From positions 1 through 15,023 of the forward strand of contig CACYEB010000143.1 in NCBI GenBank assembly GCA_902773305.1: a DNA stretch of 15,023 nucleotides, read 5' to 3'. Below the pieces are notes generated by a model. The model was not told the origin of the DNA. It did not search any database and worked only from the letters and a program-made list of their open reading frames with translations. The DNA is from an uncultured Bacteroidia bacterium (lineage in GTDB: Bacteria > Bacteroidota > Bacteroidia > Bacteroidales > UBA932). This document shows positions 7,149 through 13,595 of this stretch, in pieces (position 1 is the first letter of the stretch; each line of letters starts with the position of its first letter). The translations under genes were made by a program, and so were the position numbers.

Positions 7149-7242
7149 CCCTTAAGGGTTAATAGACAGTCGATAAGCTATTGACAAAGAGATATTTAAC
7201 GTATAATATCCGCTTACGGCTAATAATTTTTTAAAAATTATT
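7149..7242 (+). promoter_or_regulatory. structured 5' leader of rplU (candidate autoregulatory element)
   Basis: The leader holds three symmetric elements. CCCTTAAGGG (7149-7158) is a perfect palindrome at the predicted transcript start. GTCGATAAGCTATTGAC (7169-7185) can fold into a 7-bp stem with one G-U pair and an AGC loop. An AT-only inverted repeat has arms AATAATTTTT (7222-7231) and AAAAATTATT (7233-7242) and ends two bases before the ATG. Ribosomal-protein operons are often controlled by their own product binding such leaders. That is known for L21 in other bacteria, but I cannot match this one to a described family. Confidence 0.4.
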
Positions 7243-7244
7243 TT

Positions 7245-7553
7245 ATGTACGCAATCGTTGATATTGCAGGACAGCAGTTCAAAGTAGAGAAGGGCAGCAA
7301 GATTTTCGTGAACCGCCTCGCCGCAGAGGTTGATTCAAACGTGAATTTTGACAAGGTGCTCCTTATCGACAACGAAGGGGCTGTCCAGGTCGGCTCACCT
7401 TACGTGGCCGGTGCTACTGTCAAGGCTACCGTTATGGAGCATTGCAAAGCTGACAAGGTTATCGTCTTCCACAAGATCCGCCGTAAAGGTATGACTAAGA
7501 AAAACGGTCACCGTCAGTATCTTACTAAACTTCAAATAGACGAAATCGCTTAA
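7245..7553 (+). CDS. rplU: 50S ribosomal protein bL21
   Basis: A 102-residue protein of normal bL21 length, part of the large ribosomal subunit, where it contacts 23S rRNA. The N-terminus MYAIVDIAGQQFKVEKG is typical of the family, as is the basic C-terminal part around HKIRRKGMTKKNGHRQ that binds rRNA. It is first in the conserved rplU-rpmA pair, with 13 nt before rpmA. The ATG at 7245 starts directly at the conserved N-terminus and sits in an AT-rich context with no clear Shine-Dalgarno site, as usual in Bacteroidota. Expression is likely driven by the promoter at 7114-7144 and possibly modulated by the structured leader. Confidence 0.98.
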   Translation: MYAIVDIAGQQFKVEKGSKIFVNRLAAEVDSNVNFDKVLLIDNEGAVQVGSPYVAGATVKATVMEHCKADKVIVFHKIRRKGMTKKNGHRQYLTKLQIDEIA

Positions 7554-7566
7554 AACACATTAGACT

Positions 7567-7839
7567 ATGGCTCACAAAAAAGGTGTCGGTAGTTCCAAGA
7601 ACGGCCGTGAATCGGAAAGCAAACGCTTGGGCGTTAAGTTGTTTGGCGGACAGGTTGCCAAGGCTGGCAATATCCTGGTGCGTCAGAGAGGCACTGTACA
7701 CAATCCCGGCGAGAACGTCGGAATGGGCAGAGACCATACTCTTTATGCGTTGGTCGATGGCACAGTGGCATTCAAGAAGACCCGCGAGAACAAGTCCTAC
7801 GTATCTGTAATCCCCGCACAGAAGGGCGCAGAGGCGTAA
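7567..7839 (+). CDS. rpmA: 50S ribosomal protein bL27
   Basis: A 90-residue bL27 protein, whose flexible N-terminus reaches towards the peptidyl-transferase centre. The sequence begins [16 protein letters not shown] with no extra N-terminal extension, unlike the Firmicutes form, which is made with a cleaved leader. The family signature [17 protein letters not shown] lies near residue 40. It is co-transcribed with rplU and followed by an intrinsic terminator. Only the last few residues (QKGAEA) are variable. Confidence 0.98.
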   Translation: MAHKKGVGSSKNGRESESKRLGVKLFGGQVAKAGNILVRQRGTVHNPGENVGMGRDHTLYALVDGTVAFKKTRENKSYVSVIPAQKGAEA

Positions 7840-7866
7840 AGACAGGGTCTTTTTCCGTACGTACAG

Positions 7867-7901
7867 ATGGATGGCAAGTTTGATTGCCGTCCATTTTTTT
7901 T
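7867..7901 (+). terminator. intrinsic terminator of rplU-rpmA
   Basis: The arms ATGGATGGCAA (7867-7877) and TTGCCGTCCAT (7884-7894) form an 11-bp stem with one G-U pair and a six-base loop (GTTTGA), followed by a run of T to 7901. The final TT of the tract is also part of the reverse-strand stop codon of the facing alkD-like gene. There is no matching T-run in the other direction, so it should act on the + strand only. Confidence 0.85.
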
Positions 7902-8661
7902 AATTGAGGTGGCCTGTCCTCAAGAGATATCGCTGCCGTTCTGCTTCCGGGAATTTTTCTATCGCATAGCGGAGCATGGTCCGGGGCATCGTCATATAAC
8001 GAGGCTCCAAGAAGGCGGTAAGGGCCTGTCTGTCGCGTTTGCCCGCTTCCCTCAACAACCAGCCGACCGCTTTGTGGATAAGGTCGTGGGGATGGTGCAG
8101 CAGGATGTCGGATATGGCAAAGGTGTCATCCAACTGACCGTGCCTGATAAAGGTCATTGTGCTTACTATCCCGATGCGTTGCTCCCAGATGGTGGCGCCT
8201 CTCTCCGCCATGTCATACAGAAGTTTGCGGTTCTTGTCCAGTAGCCACTCTCCAAGCAATGGGTAGCAGGAGAGGTCCACCAGGTCCCAGTTGTTGATGC
8301 GGCCGGTATGGGAGAGGTAGAAGCGGACACACTCCTCCCTGGAGATGCGGTTCATTGCACCGGCACCCGACTTATTCTGAATAACAGCGTGCCGCTTGCC
8401 GGCATTGCGGAAGATCTCCACCAGCGACAGCAGTGCGGCCAGCCGAACCTCGTGGTATTCGCTGCAAATGCATTCTTCCAGAACCTGACGGTCGACCTCA
8501 CGCCAGCATTCCTTAACCACTGCCCTTGTTACCGGCACTTTGATACCCAGGAACCGGTCTCCTTCGCCATATTGCCCCGGCCCGGTCTTGAAAAAACGGG
8601 AAAGCCCGGCAACTTGCGACGGGTCTGCGTGAGACATCATCTTTGAGAGGAGTATATTCAT
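7900..8661 (-). CDS. AlkD-type DNA alkylation repair glycosylase
   Basis: A 253-residue all-helical HEAT-like-repeat protein resembling the AlkC/AlkD DNA glycosylases, which remove bulky or cationic lesions such as N7- and N3-alkylated purines. The N-terminal signature FFKTGPGQYGEGDRFLGIKVP (split here: FFKTGPGQ at 23-30, then YGEGDRFLGI) is characteristic. Trp125 and Asp129 in NNWDLVD correspond in spacing to the catalytic Trp109/Asp113 of Bacillus cereus AlkD. Trp201 in HKAVGWLLRE fits Trp187. All three key positions are therefore kept and the enzyme is probably active. It is last in a leftward trio after a 56-nt gap from the GNAT gene, so it may be on the same transcript. The start ATG at 8661 has nearby in-frame alternatives (Met8, Met9). 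Confidence 0.88.
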   Translation of the reverse strand: MNILLSKMMSHADPSQVAGLSRFFKTGPGQYGEGDRFLGIKVPVTRAVVKECWREVDRQVLEECICSEYHEVRLAALLSLVEIFRNAGKRHAVIQNKSGAGAMNRISREECVRFYLSHTGRINNWDLVDLSCYPLLGEWLLDKNRKLLYDMAERGATIWEQRIGIVSTMTFIRHGQLDDTFAISDILLHHPHDLIHKAVGWLLREAGKRDRQALTAFLEPRYMTMPRTMLRYAIEKFPEAERQRYLLRTGHLN

Positions 8662-8717
8662 ATAAGTCGCTTTGCTTTTGTGTTACAACTGCGAGAGGTG
8701 TCCCATTCTCCGGACCA

Positions 8718-9248
8718 CTACTCGCGGCCGAGAGGTCTGTCAAGTCGCATTACCCGCACGGGGCGGTCGGCTCCCACGGTCAGGTTCGGGCAGAGGACTT
8801 GCCGGCCTGTGTCCACAAAGCCACATTTTTCCATAACCCTGCCTGATGCGGGATTCTCCGGGAAATAGTCGCCCCAGAGTATGGAGAACCCCTTTACATT
8901 GAAGCAGTAATCGACTACCAGGCGGAGTGCTTCGGTGCAAAGGCCCTTGTTCCAGAAAGGGCGGGCAATCCAGTAGCCCACCTCGCACTGGTCTTCAGGG
9001 ATTTGCAGGTTTGAATGTGACGATGGCAGGTATCCGGCACATCCGACAGGCTCGCCGGTGGCTTTAAGAACTATCGCCCACATACCCTCGCCGCCGAAAA
9101 CAGTACGGATAATCCCACGGCTTTCTTCAACGCTCTTGTGAGCATGCCAGCCCGCACGCGGCCCCACCTCGGGATCGGAGGCATACTTGAACAGCGATTC
9201 GGCATCGCTCTCGCGCCAGGGGCGGAGGATAATCCTGTCTGTTTCCAC
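8718..9248 (-). CDS. GNAT family N-acetyltransferase (RimJ/RimL-like)
   Basis: A 176-residue acetyl-CoA-dependent acetyltransferase. The N-terminus (TDRIILRPWRESDAESLF) is typical of the RimJ/RimL-like subgroup that acetylates protein N-termini, amino acids or small molecules. Acetyl-CoA binding motif A spans about 89-107 (EVGYWIARPFWNKGLCTEAL), with the pyrophosphate loop as NKGLCT, slightly off the usual (R/Q)xxGxG/A. Motif B is ENPASGRVMEKCGF (131-144). The substrate cannot be predicted. The start codon is GTG at 9248 and overlaps the zinc-ribbon stop by one base (TAGTG), so the two genes are coupled. No better ATG lies close to the conserved N-terminus. Confidence 0.88.
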   Translation of the reverse strand: METDRIILRPWRESDAESLFKYASDPEVGPRAGWHAHKSVEESRGIIRTVFGGEGMWAIVLKATGEPVGCAGYLPSSHSNLQIPEDQCEVGYWIARPFWNKGLCTEALRLVVDYCFNVKGFSILWGDYFPENPASGRVMEKCGFVDTGRQVLCPNLTVGADRPVRVMRLDRPLGRE

Positions 9249-9517
9249 TATTTGCGCCAGCGCTTAAGCGTAGGGAAGAACCGGTGCATCATCTGCTTGT
9301 ATTCTTCCTTGGTCATAGGTTTGGGCATATTCTTGTTGACCTCGTCCACAAACTGCGAGCAGAACTCGATCATCTCGTCCATTGTGCAGTCTTGTGTAAA
9401 GGCGCCGTCCTTATAGCAATAGACGCAGTAGTCGGGGTTTTTGCTGCCGTCGGCCTCGGTGCCGAGCATTTCTTCTGTGAGCGGCATTCCGCAGCTCTGG
9501 CAAAACTTCATTTCCAT
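9248..9517 (-). CDS. small double-CxxC zinc-ribbon protein
   Basis: An 89-residue protein. Cys6/Cys9 in FCQSCGMPL and Cys31/Cys34 in YCVYCYKDG form a two-knuckle zinc ribbon of the type found in small Bacteroidota and Firmicutes proteins annotated as putative zinc ribbon domain. The C-terminal half (from TMDEMIEFC) is helical and ends very basic (FFPTLKRWRK). The biochemical role is unknown. I chose the ATG at 9517 and not the in-frame TTG at 9529, because conserved sequence begins right after it and the predicted TACATTTG promoter box lies about 25 nt upstream. ATG at 9511 is also possible. It leads the leftward trio with the GNAT and AlkD-like genes. Confidence 0.85.
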   Translation of the reverse strand: MEMKFCQSCGMPLTEEMLGTEADGSKNPDYCVYCYKDGAFTQDCTMDEMIEFCSQFVDEVNKNMPKPMTKEEYKQMMHRFFPTLKRWRK

Positions 9518-9542
9518 AATGGTTGTCAAACGATATCTATTA

Positions 9543-9550
9543 CAAATGTA
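9543..9550 (-). promoter_or_regulatory. TAnnTTTG box for the zinc-ribbon/GNAT/alkD-like genes
   Basis: TACATTTG on the minus strand (9550-9543) matches the Bacteroidota -7 element and would give a leader of about 20 nt to the ATG at 9517. I see no TTG at the expected upstream distance, so support is partial. The surrounding TTACAAATGTA (9540-9550, + strand) is identical to the one in front of the ATPase gene. Confidence 0.4.
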
Positions 9551-9553
9551 GCT

Positions 9554-9571
9554 TATATTTGCTATATTTGC
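9554..9571 (+). promoter_or_regulatory. tandem TATATTTGC boxes upstream of serS
   Basis: The 9-mer TATATTTGC occurs twice back to back (9554-9562 and 9563-9571). Each copy contains a TAnnTTTG -7 element. Transcription from them would start about 25-35 nt before the serS ATG. A TTG -33 element at normal spacing is not evident for either copy. Confidence 0.5.
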
Positions 9572-9604
9572 AGACTGTTAAAGATTATTATTTTATTTGA
9601 TATA

Positions 9605-10876
9605 ATGCTTACACTTAAACTTCTCAGGGAAAAGCCCGAATTTGTTGTGGAACGGCTGGCTGTCAAAAACTTTGACGCCAGGGAGATTGTTGCAAAGATA
9701 CTTGATTGCGACCAGCAGCGCCGCGCCGCGCAGAGCGAGATGGATGCCTTGCTGCAGCAGCAGAAGGCGAAGGCGGCGGAAATCGGGGCCCTGATGAAGG
9801 CCGGTAACCGCGAGGCGGCCGATGCAGCCAAGGCTTCGGTAGCAGCCCTGAAAGGGCAGTCAAAGGCTCTGGAAGAGAAGATGGCCCAGGCAGAGAAGCA
9901 GCAGAATGATCTTTTGGTGCTGCTGCCCAACCTCCCGTGCGCCCAAGTCCCGGAAGGCAAGAATGCAGACGACAATGTCATTGTGAAGATGGAGGGTAAG
10001 ATTCCCGAACTCGGCGAGAAGGCTCTGCCGCATTGGGAACTTGCCGCCAAGTATGACATTATAGACTTCGATTTGGGCGTGAAACTCACCGGAGCCGGTT
10101 TCCCCGTTTACAAAGGCAAGGGAGCCAAATTGCAGCGCGCCCTTATCAACTATTTTCTGGAGTTCAACAGCGCCGCCGGATATCTTGAAGTGGAGCCGCC
10201 CGTAATGGTGAACGAGGCCTCCGGATTCGGCACAGGCCAGCTGCCCGACAAGGAGGGCCAAATGTATCACGCCACCGTGGATAACTTCTATCTGGTGCCC
10301 ACCGCAGAGGTTCCCGTTACCAACATTTACCGTGACGTGATCCTTGGCCAGAAAGACTTCCCCGTGAAGATGACCGCCTATACTCCCTGCTTCCGTCGCG
10401 AGGCCGGCAGTTACGGAAAGGATGTCCGGGGCCTGAACCGCCTGCATCAGTTCGACAAGGTGGAAATCGTACAGTTGAGTCTGCCTGAGAAGTCGTATGA
10501 AGCGCTGGACGGTATGGTGGCTCACGTAGAAAAACTGGTGGCAAGCCTTGGCCTGCCGTTCAGGATCGTGCGCCTGTGCGGTGGCGATATGAGTTTTACA
10601 TCGGCAATCACTTACGATTTTGAGGTGTTCAGTGCCGCTCAGAAGCGCTGGCTGGAGGTCAGCTCGGTGAGCAACTTCGAGTCCTATCAGGCAAACCGCC
10701 TCAAACTCCGCTATAAAGACGAGAACGGCAAGATACAGCTGGCCCACACGCTCAACGGCAGTTCGCTTGCACTCCCGCGTATAGTTGCCGCCCTGCTCGA
10801 GAACAACCAGACTGCAGAGGGCATCAAGGTGCCCGAAGTCCTGCGTAAGTGGACAGGCTTCGATATCATTGACTAA
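9605..10876 (+). CDS. serS: seryl-tRNA synthetase
   Basis: A 423-residue class II aminoacyl-tRNA synthetase that charges tRNA-Ser (and tRNA-Sec where present) with serine in the cytoplasm. The N-terminal long coiled-coil arm (about 27-105, rich in Ala, Gln, Lys and Glu) grips the long variable arm of the tRNA. The catalytic core shows PTAEVPVTN (the serine-binding TxE loop, 232-240), motif 2 at 260-268 (TPCFRREAG), and motif 3 around 384-400 (NGSSLALPRIVAALLEN). Length is normal. The frame stays open far upstream, but the ATG at 9605 begins the conserved MLTLKLLREKPEFV, and the promoter boxes at 9554-9571 lie just before it, so I take this start. ruvC follows with no intervening base. Confidence 0.98.
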   Translation: MLTLKLLREKPEFVVERLAVKNFDAREIVAKILDCDQQRRAAQSEMDALLQQQKAKAAEIGALMKAGNREAADAAKASVAALKGQSKALEEKMAQAEKQQNDLLVLLPNLPCAQVPEGKNADDNVIVKMEGKIPELGEKALPHWELAAKYDIIDFDLGVKLTGAGFPVYKGKGAKLQRALINYFLEFNSAAGYLEVEPPVMVNEASGFGTGQLPDKEGQMYHATVDNFYLVPTAEVPVTNIYRDVILGQKDFPVKMTAYTPCFRREAGSYGKDVRGLNRLHQFDKVEIVQLSLPEKSYEALDGMVAHVEKLVASLGLPFRIVRLCGGDMSFTSAITYDFEVFSAAQKRWLEVSSVSNFESYQANRLKLRYKDENGKIQLAHTLNGSSLALPRIVAALLENNQTAEGIKVPEVLRKWTGFDIID

Positions 10877-11443
10877 ATGCAGAGACAGGGCCAGAGAGTC
10901 ATAATGGGGATAGACCCCGGCACCAACATTATGGGCTATGGGGTCATTCTTGTGGATGGCAAGAAGGTCCACTTTGTGGATCTTGGCATAATTGACCTGC
11001 GCAAGGAGAAGGACCATTTCGAGAAACTGCGCCGTATCTTTATCGAGGTGGGAGAACTCTACGACCAGTACAAGCCCGACGACCTTGCCATCGAAGCGCC
11101 CTTCTACGGCAAGAACCCGCAGGTGATGCTCAAACTCGGCCGCGCACAGGGTGCAGCCATCGCTGCCGCGCTTCACAGGAATATCCCTATCTTTGAATAT
11201 GCTCCGCGCAAGGTAAAGATGGCCATCACGGGTAAGGGGGCCGCAAGCAAAGAGCAGGTAAAAGAAATCCTCGAGCGTACAATGGACGTGAAACTGGACA
11301 TCAAGTACCTGGACGCGAGCGATGCCATCGCTATCGCGATGTGCCACTTCTACCAACTTACCAATCCTATGAGTGATACCAAAGCCTCAACAAATTGGAA
11401 GAAGTTTGTCGAGGCCCACGCCGACAGGATTGTAAAAAGCTAG
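10877..11443 (+). CDS. ruvC: Holliday junction resolvase RuvC
   Basis: A 188-residue endonuclease that cuts Holliday junctions made during recombination, acting with RuvAB. The catalytic acidic residues are all visible: Asp13 in MGIDPGTNIMGYG, Glu73 in AIEAPFYGKNPQ, and Asp146 and Asp149 in YLDASDAIAIA. These correspond to Asp7, Glu66, Asp138 and Asp141 of E. coli RuvC. The C-terminal extension after residue 160 is about 25 residues and unremarkable. The ATG abuts the serS stop (TAAATG), so translation probably depends on serS termination. The TAG at 11441-11443 overlaps the stop codon of the convergent pseudouridine synthase gene. Confidence 0.97.
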   Translation: MQRQGQRVIMGIDPGTNIMGYGVILVDGKKVHFVDLGIIDLRKEKDHFEKLRRIFIEVGELYDQYKPDDLAIEAPFYGKNPQVMLKLGRAQGAAIAAALHRNIPIFEYAPRKVKMAITGKGAASKEQVKEILERTMDVKLDIKYLDASDAIAIAMCHFYQLTNPMSDTKASTNWKKFVEAHADRIVKS

Positions 11444-12522
11444 GACTCCTCTTCCTGAACGCTTCTTAATATATCCCGGCCTGTGGAGTAACTGCGCCAT
11501 TTTACAAGCAGCGCGCTGAAATCGTCCGGGATATCACTGTCGAAGAAGACCTCTTTGCGGCTCCCCGGGTGTATGAATCCCAGTGTCTTTGCGTGCAGCG
11601 CCTGGCGGGGCATAATCTGGAAGCAGTTGTCGATGAATTGCTTGTACTTTGCGTAAATGGGACCCTTGAGCACCCTGTCGCCTCCGTATCGGTCGTCATT
11701 GAAAAGCGGATGCCCTATATAATTCATATGGACGCGGATCTGGTGGGTGCGGCCCGTTTCCAGGTTACATTCAACAAGGGTGGTGTAGCCGAAACGCTCC
11801 AGAACACGGTAGTGGGTGACTGCGGTCTTGCCGGCAGAACCGTCGGCAAACACTTTGAACCGCATTCTGTCGGACGGGTCGCGGCCTATATTACCTTCTA
11901 TGGTACCCGAGTCTGAAGCGACATTGCCCCACACCAGCGCCCAATATGTGCGCTTTATGGTATGTTCGAAAAACTGCCCGGCGAGCTTCAGTTGGGAAAG
12001 TTCGTTCTTGGCCACCACCAGCAGGCCAGAGGTATCCTTGTCGATGCGGTGCACCAGTACCCCCATCCGCTCGTCGGCTGCATCGACATCCTGGCTGATG
12101 CCCAGATGGTAGGCGAGGGCGTTTATCAGGGTTCCGGAAAAATGACCGAAACCGGGGTGAACCACCATCCCGGCCGGCTTGTTCACTATCAGCAAGTCGT
12201 CGTCTTCATAGACTATATTCAGCGGAATCGGTTCCGGATGGACCTCGAATCCGCGCCGCTGATATGGCAGCATTATTGTGATGACGTCACCGGGCTTTAC
12301 CTTGTAGTTGGCCTTGACGGGACGGCCGCCGACACGGACGTACTGCGCTTCAAGCGCCAGCTGTATGCGGTGGCGGGAGGTCTGCTCCATCTTGCTGACG
12401 ATGTAGCGGTCAATGCGCAGGGGAGCCTGTCCCTTGTCCACCACGAAGCGGTAGTGCTCGAACAGCTGCTGGTCTTCTTCTTGCTGCTCAAGTTCTTCCG
12501 CTATCAGGTCCTCTTCGGCCAT
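11440..12522 (-). CDS. rluD: RluD-type 23S rRNA pseudouridine synthase
   Basis: A 360-residue RluA/RluD-family enzyme that isomerises uridines to pseudouridine in 23S rRNA. After an acidic, Glu/Gln-rich N-terminal tail (1-22) comes an S4 RNA-binding domain (about 35-82, PLRIDRYIVSKMEQTSRHRI). The catalytic motif HRIDKDTSGL is at 158-167 with nucleophilic Asp161, and the RNA-binding motif GRTHQIRVHM at 257-266. The length and S4 domain favour RluD over the shorter RluA/RluC types, though the target uridines are not proven. Its ATG follows the PASTA gene stop with no gap (TAGATG). In many Bacteroidota this pair is followed by ddl; here ruvC faces it instead. Confidence 0.93.
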   Translation of the reverse strand: MAEEDLIAEELEQQEEDQQLFEHYRFVVDKGQAPLRIDRYIVSKMEQTSRHRIQLALEAQYVRVGGRPVKANYKVKPGDVITIMLPYQRRGFEVHPEPIPLNIVYEDDDLLIVNKPAGMVVHPGFGHFSGTLINALAYHLGISQDVDAADERMGVLVHRIDKDTSGLLVVAKNELSQLKLAGQFFEHTIKRTYWALVWGNVASDSGTIEGNIGRDPSDRMRFKVFADGSAGKTAVTHYRVLERFGYTTLVECNLETGRTHQIRVHMNYIGHPLFNDDRYGGDRVLKGPIYAKYKQFIDNCFQIMPRQALHAKTLGFIHPGSRKEVFFDSDIPDDFSALLVKWRSYSTGRDILRSVQEEES

Positions 12523-13293
12523 CTATTTGATTTTATCTGGATTTACGGTGAGGTAGATGTCCACGCTCCGGCCCATACCCACGTGGGCGGAGGCACCGGG
12601 AGACTGGCTGTAAACCACGGCGTGCAGGCTGTCAGCATAGTTCTTGACACTGTCGTCGTAGCGGACCTTGCCAACATTGAGCGAGTTCTCTATGATGGTT
12701 GACGAGGCGACGGCACCTGTGAATCCCTTGAGGTTGGGGACGTCGGTGGAATTGTCTTCTTCGTTAAGTCCAAGCACCAGGTCAATCTTGCTTTCTGTCT
12801 CAAGCTTTCGGCCGGCAGGGACATCTCTGCCGCCGATCTGCTGGCGCAGGACATTGTTGGTGGCGATGTCGCTGACATAGGTGAGCTTGCCCACGGCGAG
12901 GCCGTTGGCTGCGAGCTCCGCCGCAGCCTGCCGCAGTGAATAACCGATCACGGAAGGTACCGAGACCATCCGGGGAACGGTAGAGTTTATCGTGACGAAT
13001 ATGCGGCGGTTCTTCTTAACCCTGCTCCCTGCCATAGGATTCTGGGAAAACACTACCCCTAGGGGCAGATGTTTGATAAACACAGAGTCGGCGACCTCGA
13101 CCCTGAGGTGGAGGCTTTTGGCGACTTGATTAACGGTTTGCATATCGAGCGCCGTGAAGTCGGGAACCGTGAGTTCCTTGTTGTGCCGGGTGAACAGCGC
13201 CAGCATCAACTGCAGCGCGAACACCATCGCTATGACGGCGATTATGCCCCATATGAAATTGCGCAGCAACGGTTTGTCTTTGAGAGTAGCCAT
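12523..13293 (-). CDS. membrane-anchored three-PASTA-domain protein
   Basis: A 256-residue protein. A short basic cytoplasmic N-terminus and one transmembrane helix (about 13-34) are followed by three periplasmic PASTA domains. PASTA 1 is about 40-103 (LTVPDFTALDM, FSQNPMAGSRV), PASTA 2 about 108-177 (VSVPSVIGYSLRQA) and PASTA 3 about 182-251 (DVPNLKGFTGAV, VYSQSPGASAHVGMG). PASTA domains bind peptidoglycan stem peptides or beta-lactams in kinases and penicillin-binding proteins. No kinase or transpeptidase domain is attached here, so it is probably a cell-wall-associated binding protein. I start at ATG 13293: the in-frame extension to a TTG at 13326 would run through the promoter box and into a terminator. 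It is coupled to rluD without a gap. Confidence 0.88.
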   Translation of the reverse strand: MATLKDKPLLRNFIWGIIAVIAMVFALQLMLALFTRHNKELTVPDFTALDMQTVNQVAKSLHLRVEVADSVFIKHLPLGVVFSQNPMAGSRVKKNRRIFVTINSTVPRMVSVPSVIGYSLRQAAAELAANGLAVGKLTYVSDIATNNVLRQQIGGRDVPAGRKLETESKIDLVLGLNEEDNSTDVPNLKGFTGAVASSTIIENSLNVGKVRYDDSVKNYADSLHAVVYSQSPGASAHVGMGRSVDIYLTVNPDKIK

Positions 13294-13301
13294 AACAGTC
13301 A

Positions 13302-13309
13302 CAAAGATA
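13302..13309 (-). promoter_or_regulatory. TATCTTTG box, near-leaderless start for the PASTA gene
   Basis: TATCTTTG on the minus strand (13309-13302) matches the -7 consensus, and only 8 nt separate it from the ATG at 13293. The transcript would therefore have a leader of only a few bases or none. The nearest upstream TTTTG (13328-13324) is only 14 nt away, which is short. Confidence 0.45.
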
Positions 13310-13324
13310 TAAAATATCGGGCAC

Positions 13325-13357
13325 AAAAAAAGAGACCCATTGGGCCTCTATTTTTTG
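13325..13357 (-). terminator. intrinsic terminator after rpmH, symmetric enough to work both ways
   Basis: On the minus strand AGAGGCCC, loop AAT and GGGTCTCT form an 8-bp stem (one G-U pair; + strand 13331-13349) followed by seven T residues. On the + strand the same stem is followed by TTTTTT (13351-13356). It ends the rpmH transcript and isolates the PASTA gene. Confidence 0.85.
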
Positions 13358-13372
13358 CGCGCCGTGATTTGA

Positions 13373-13525
13373 TTAGAACCTGTCCTCGCTGGAAACGGTG
13401 AGTTTCTTGCGACCGTGACGGCGACGTGAAGCAAGCACGCGGCGGCCGTTGGGAGTGGACATACGCTCGCGGAAACCGTGTTTGTTGCGACGCTTGCGGA
13501 TAGAGGGCTGAAATGTGCGTTTCAT
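13373..13525 (-). CDS. rpmH: 50S ribosomal protein bL34
   Basis: A 50-residue, extremely basic protein that binds 23S rRNA in the large subunit. It starts [20 protein letters not shown] and continues with [20 protein letters not shown], the textbook bL34 pattern. The length is normal for Bacteroidota, with a short tail ending EDRF. It is easily missed because of its size. It lies 70 nt downstream of rsmG with its own promoter (13562-13592), and a terminator follows its stop codon. Confidence 0.98.
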   Translation of the reverse strand: MKRTFQPSIRKRRNKHGFRERMSTPNGRRVLASRRRHGRKKLTVSSEDRF

Positions 13526-13561
13526 ATCGTATTAATTTATTATTTCGAAATTTTGGGACTG

Positions 13562-13592
13562 CAAAAGTAAATAGTCTTGAGCAAATTACCAA
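13562..13592 (-). promoter_or_regulatory. Bacteroidota-type promoter for rpmH
   Basis: On the minus strand TTG (13592-13590), a 20-nt spacer and TACTTTTG (13569-13562) match the consensus. The start would lie near 13556, giving a leader of about 30 nt. The -33 element sits directly after the rsmG stop codon, so rpmH can be expressed independently of polA-rsmG. Confidence 0.6.
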
Positions 13593-13595
13593 AAA

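Noticed and set aside
9518..9529. TTG start extending the zinc-ribbon protein by four residues
   Set aside because: ATG at 9517 starts at the conserved sequence, and the longer start has no advantage.
9284..9604. N-terminal extension of SerRS by 107 residues
   Set aside because: It overlaps the zinc-ribbon gene and the promoter region, while MLTLKLLREKPEFV at 9605 is the usual SerRS N-terminus.
9860..11356. 498-codon open frame on - spanning serS and ruvC
   Set aside because: It is antisense to two genes with all catalytic motifs intact and crosses their junction; no recognisable domain.
13294..13326. TTG start extending the PASTA protein by eleven residues
   Set aside because: The extension covers the TATCTTTG promoter box and reaches the terminator A/T-run; ATG at 13293 gives a normal membrane-anchor N-terminus.
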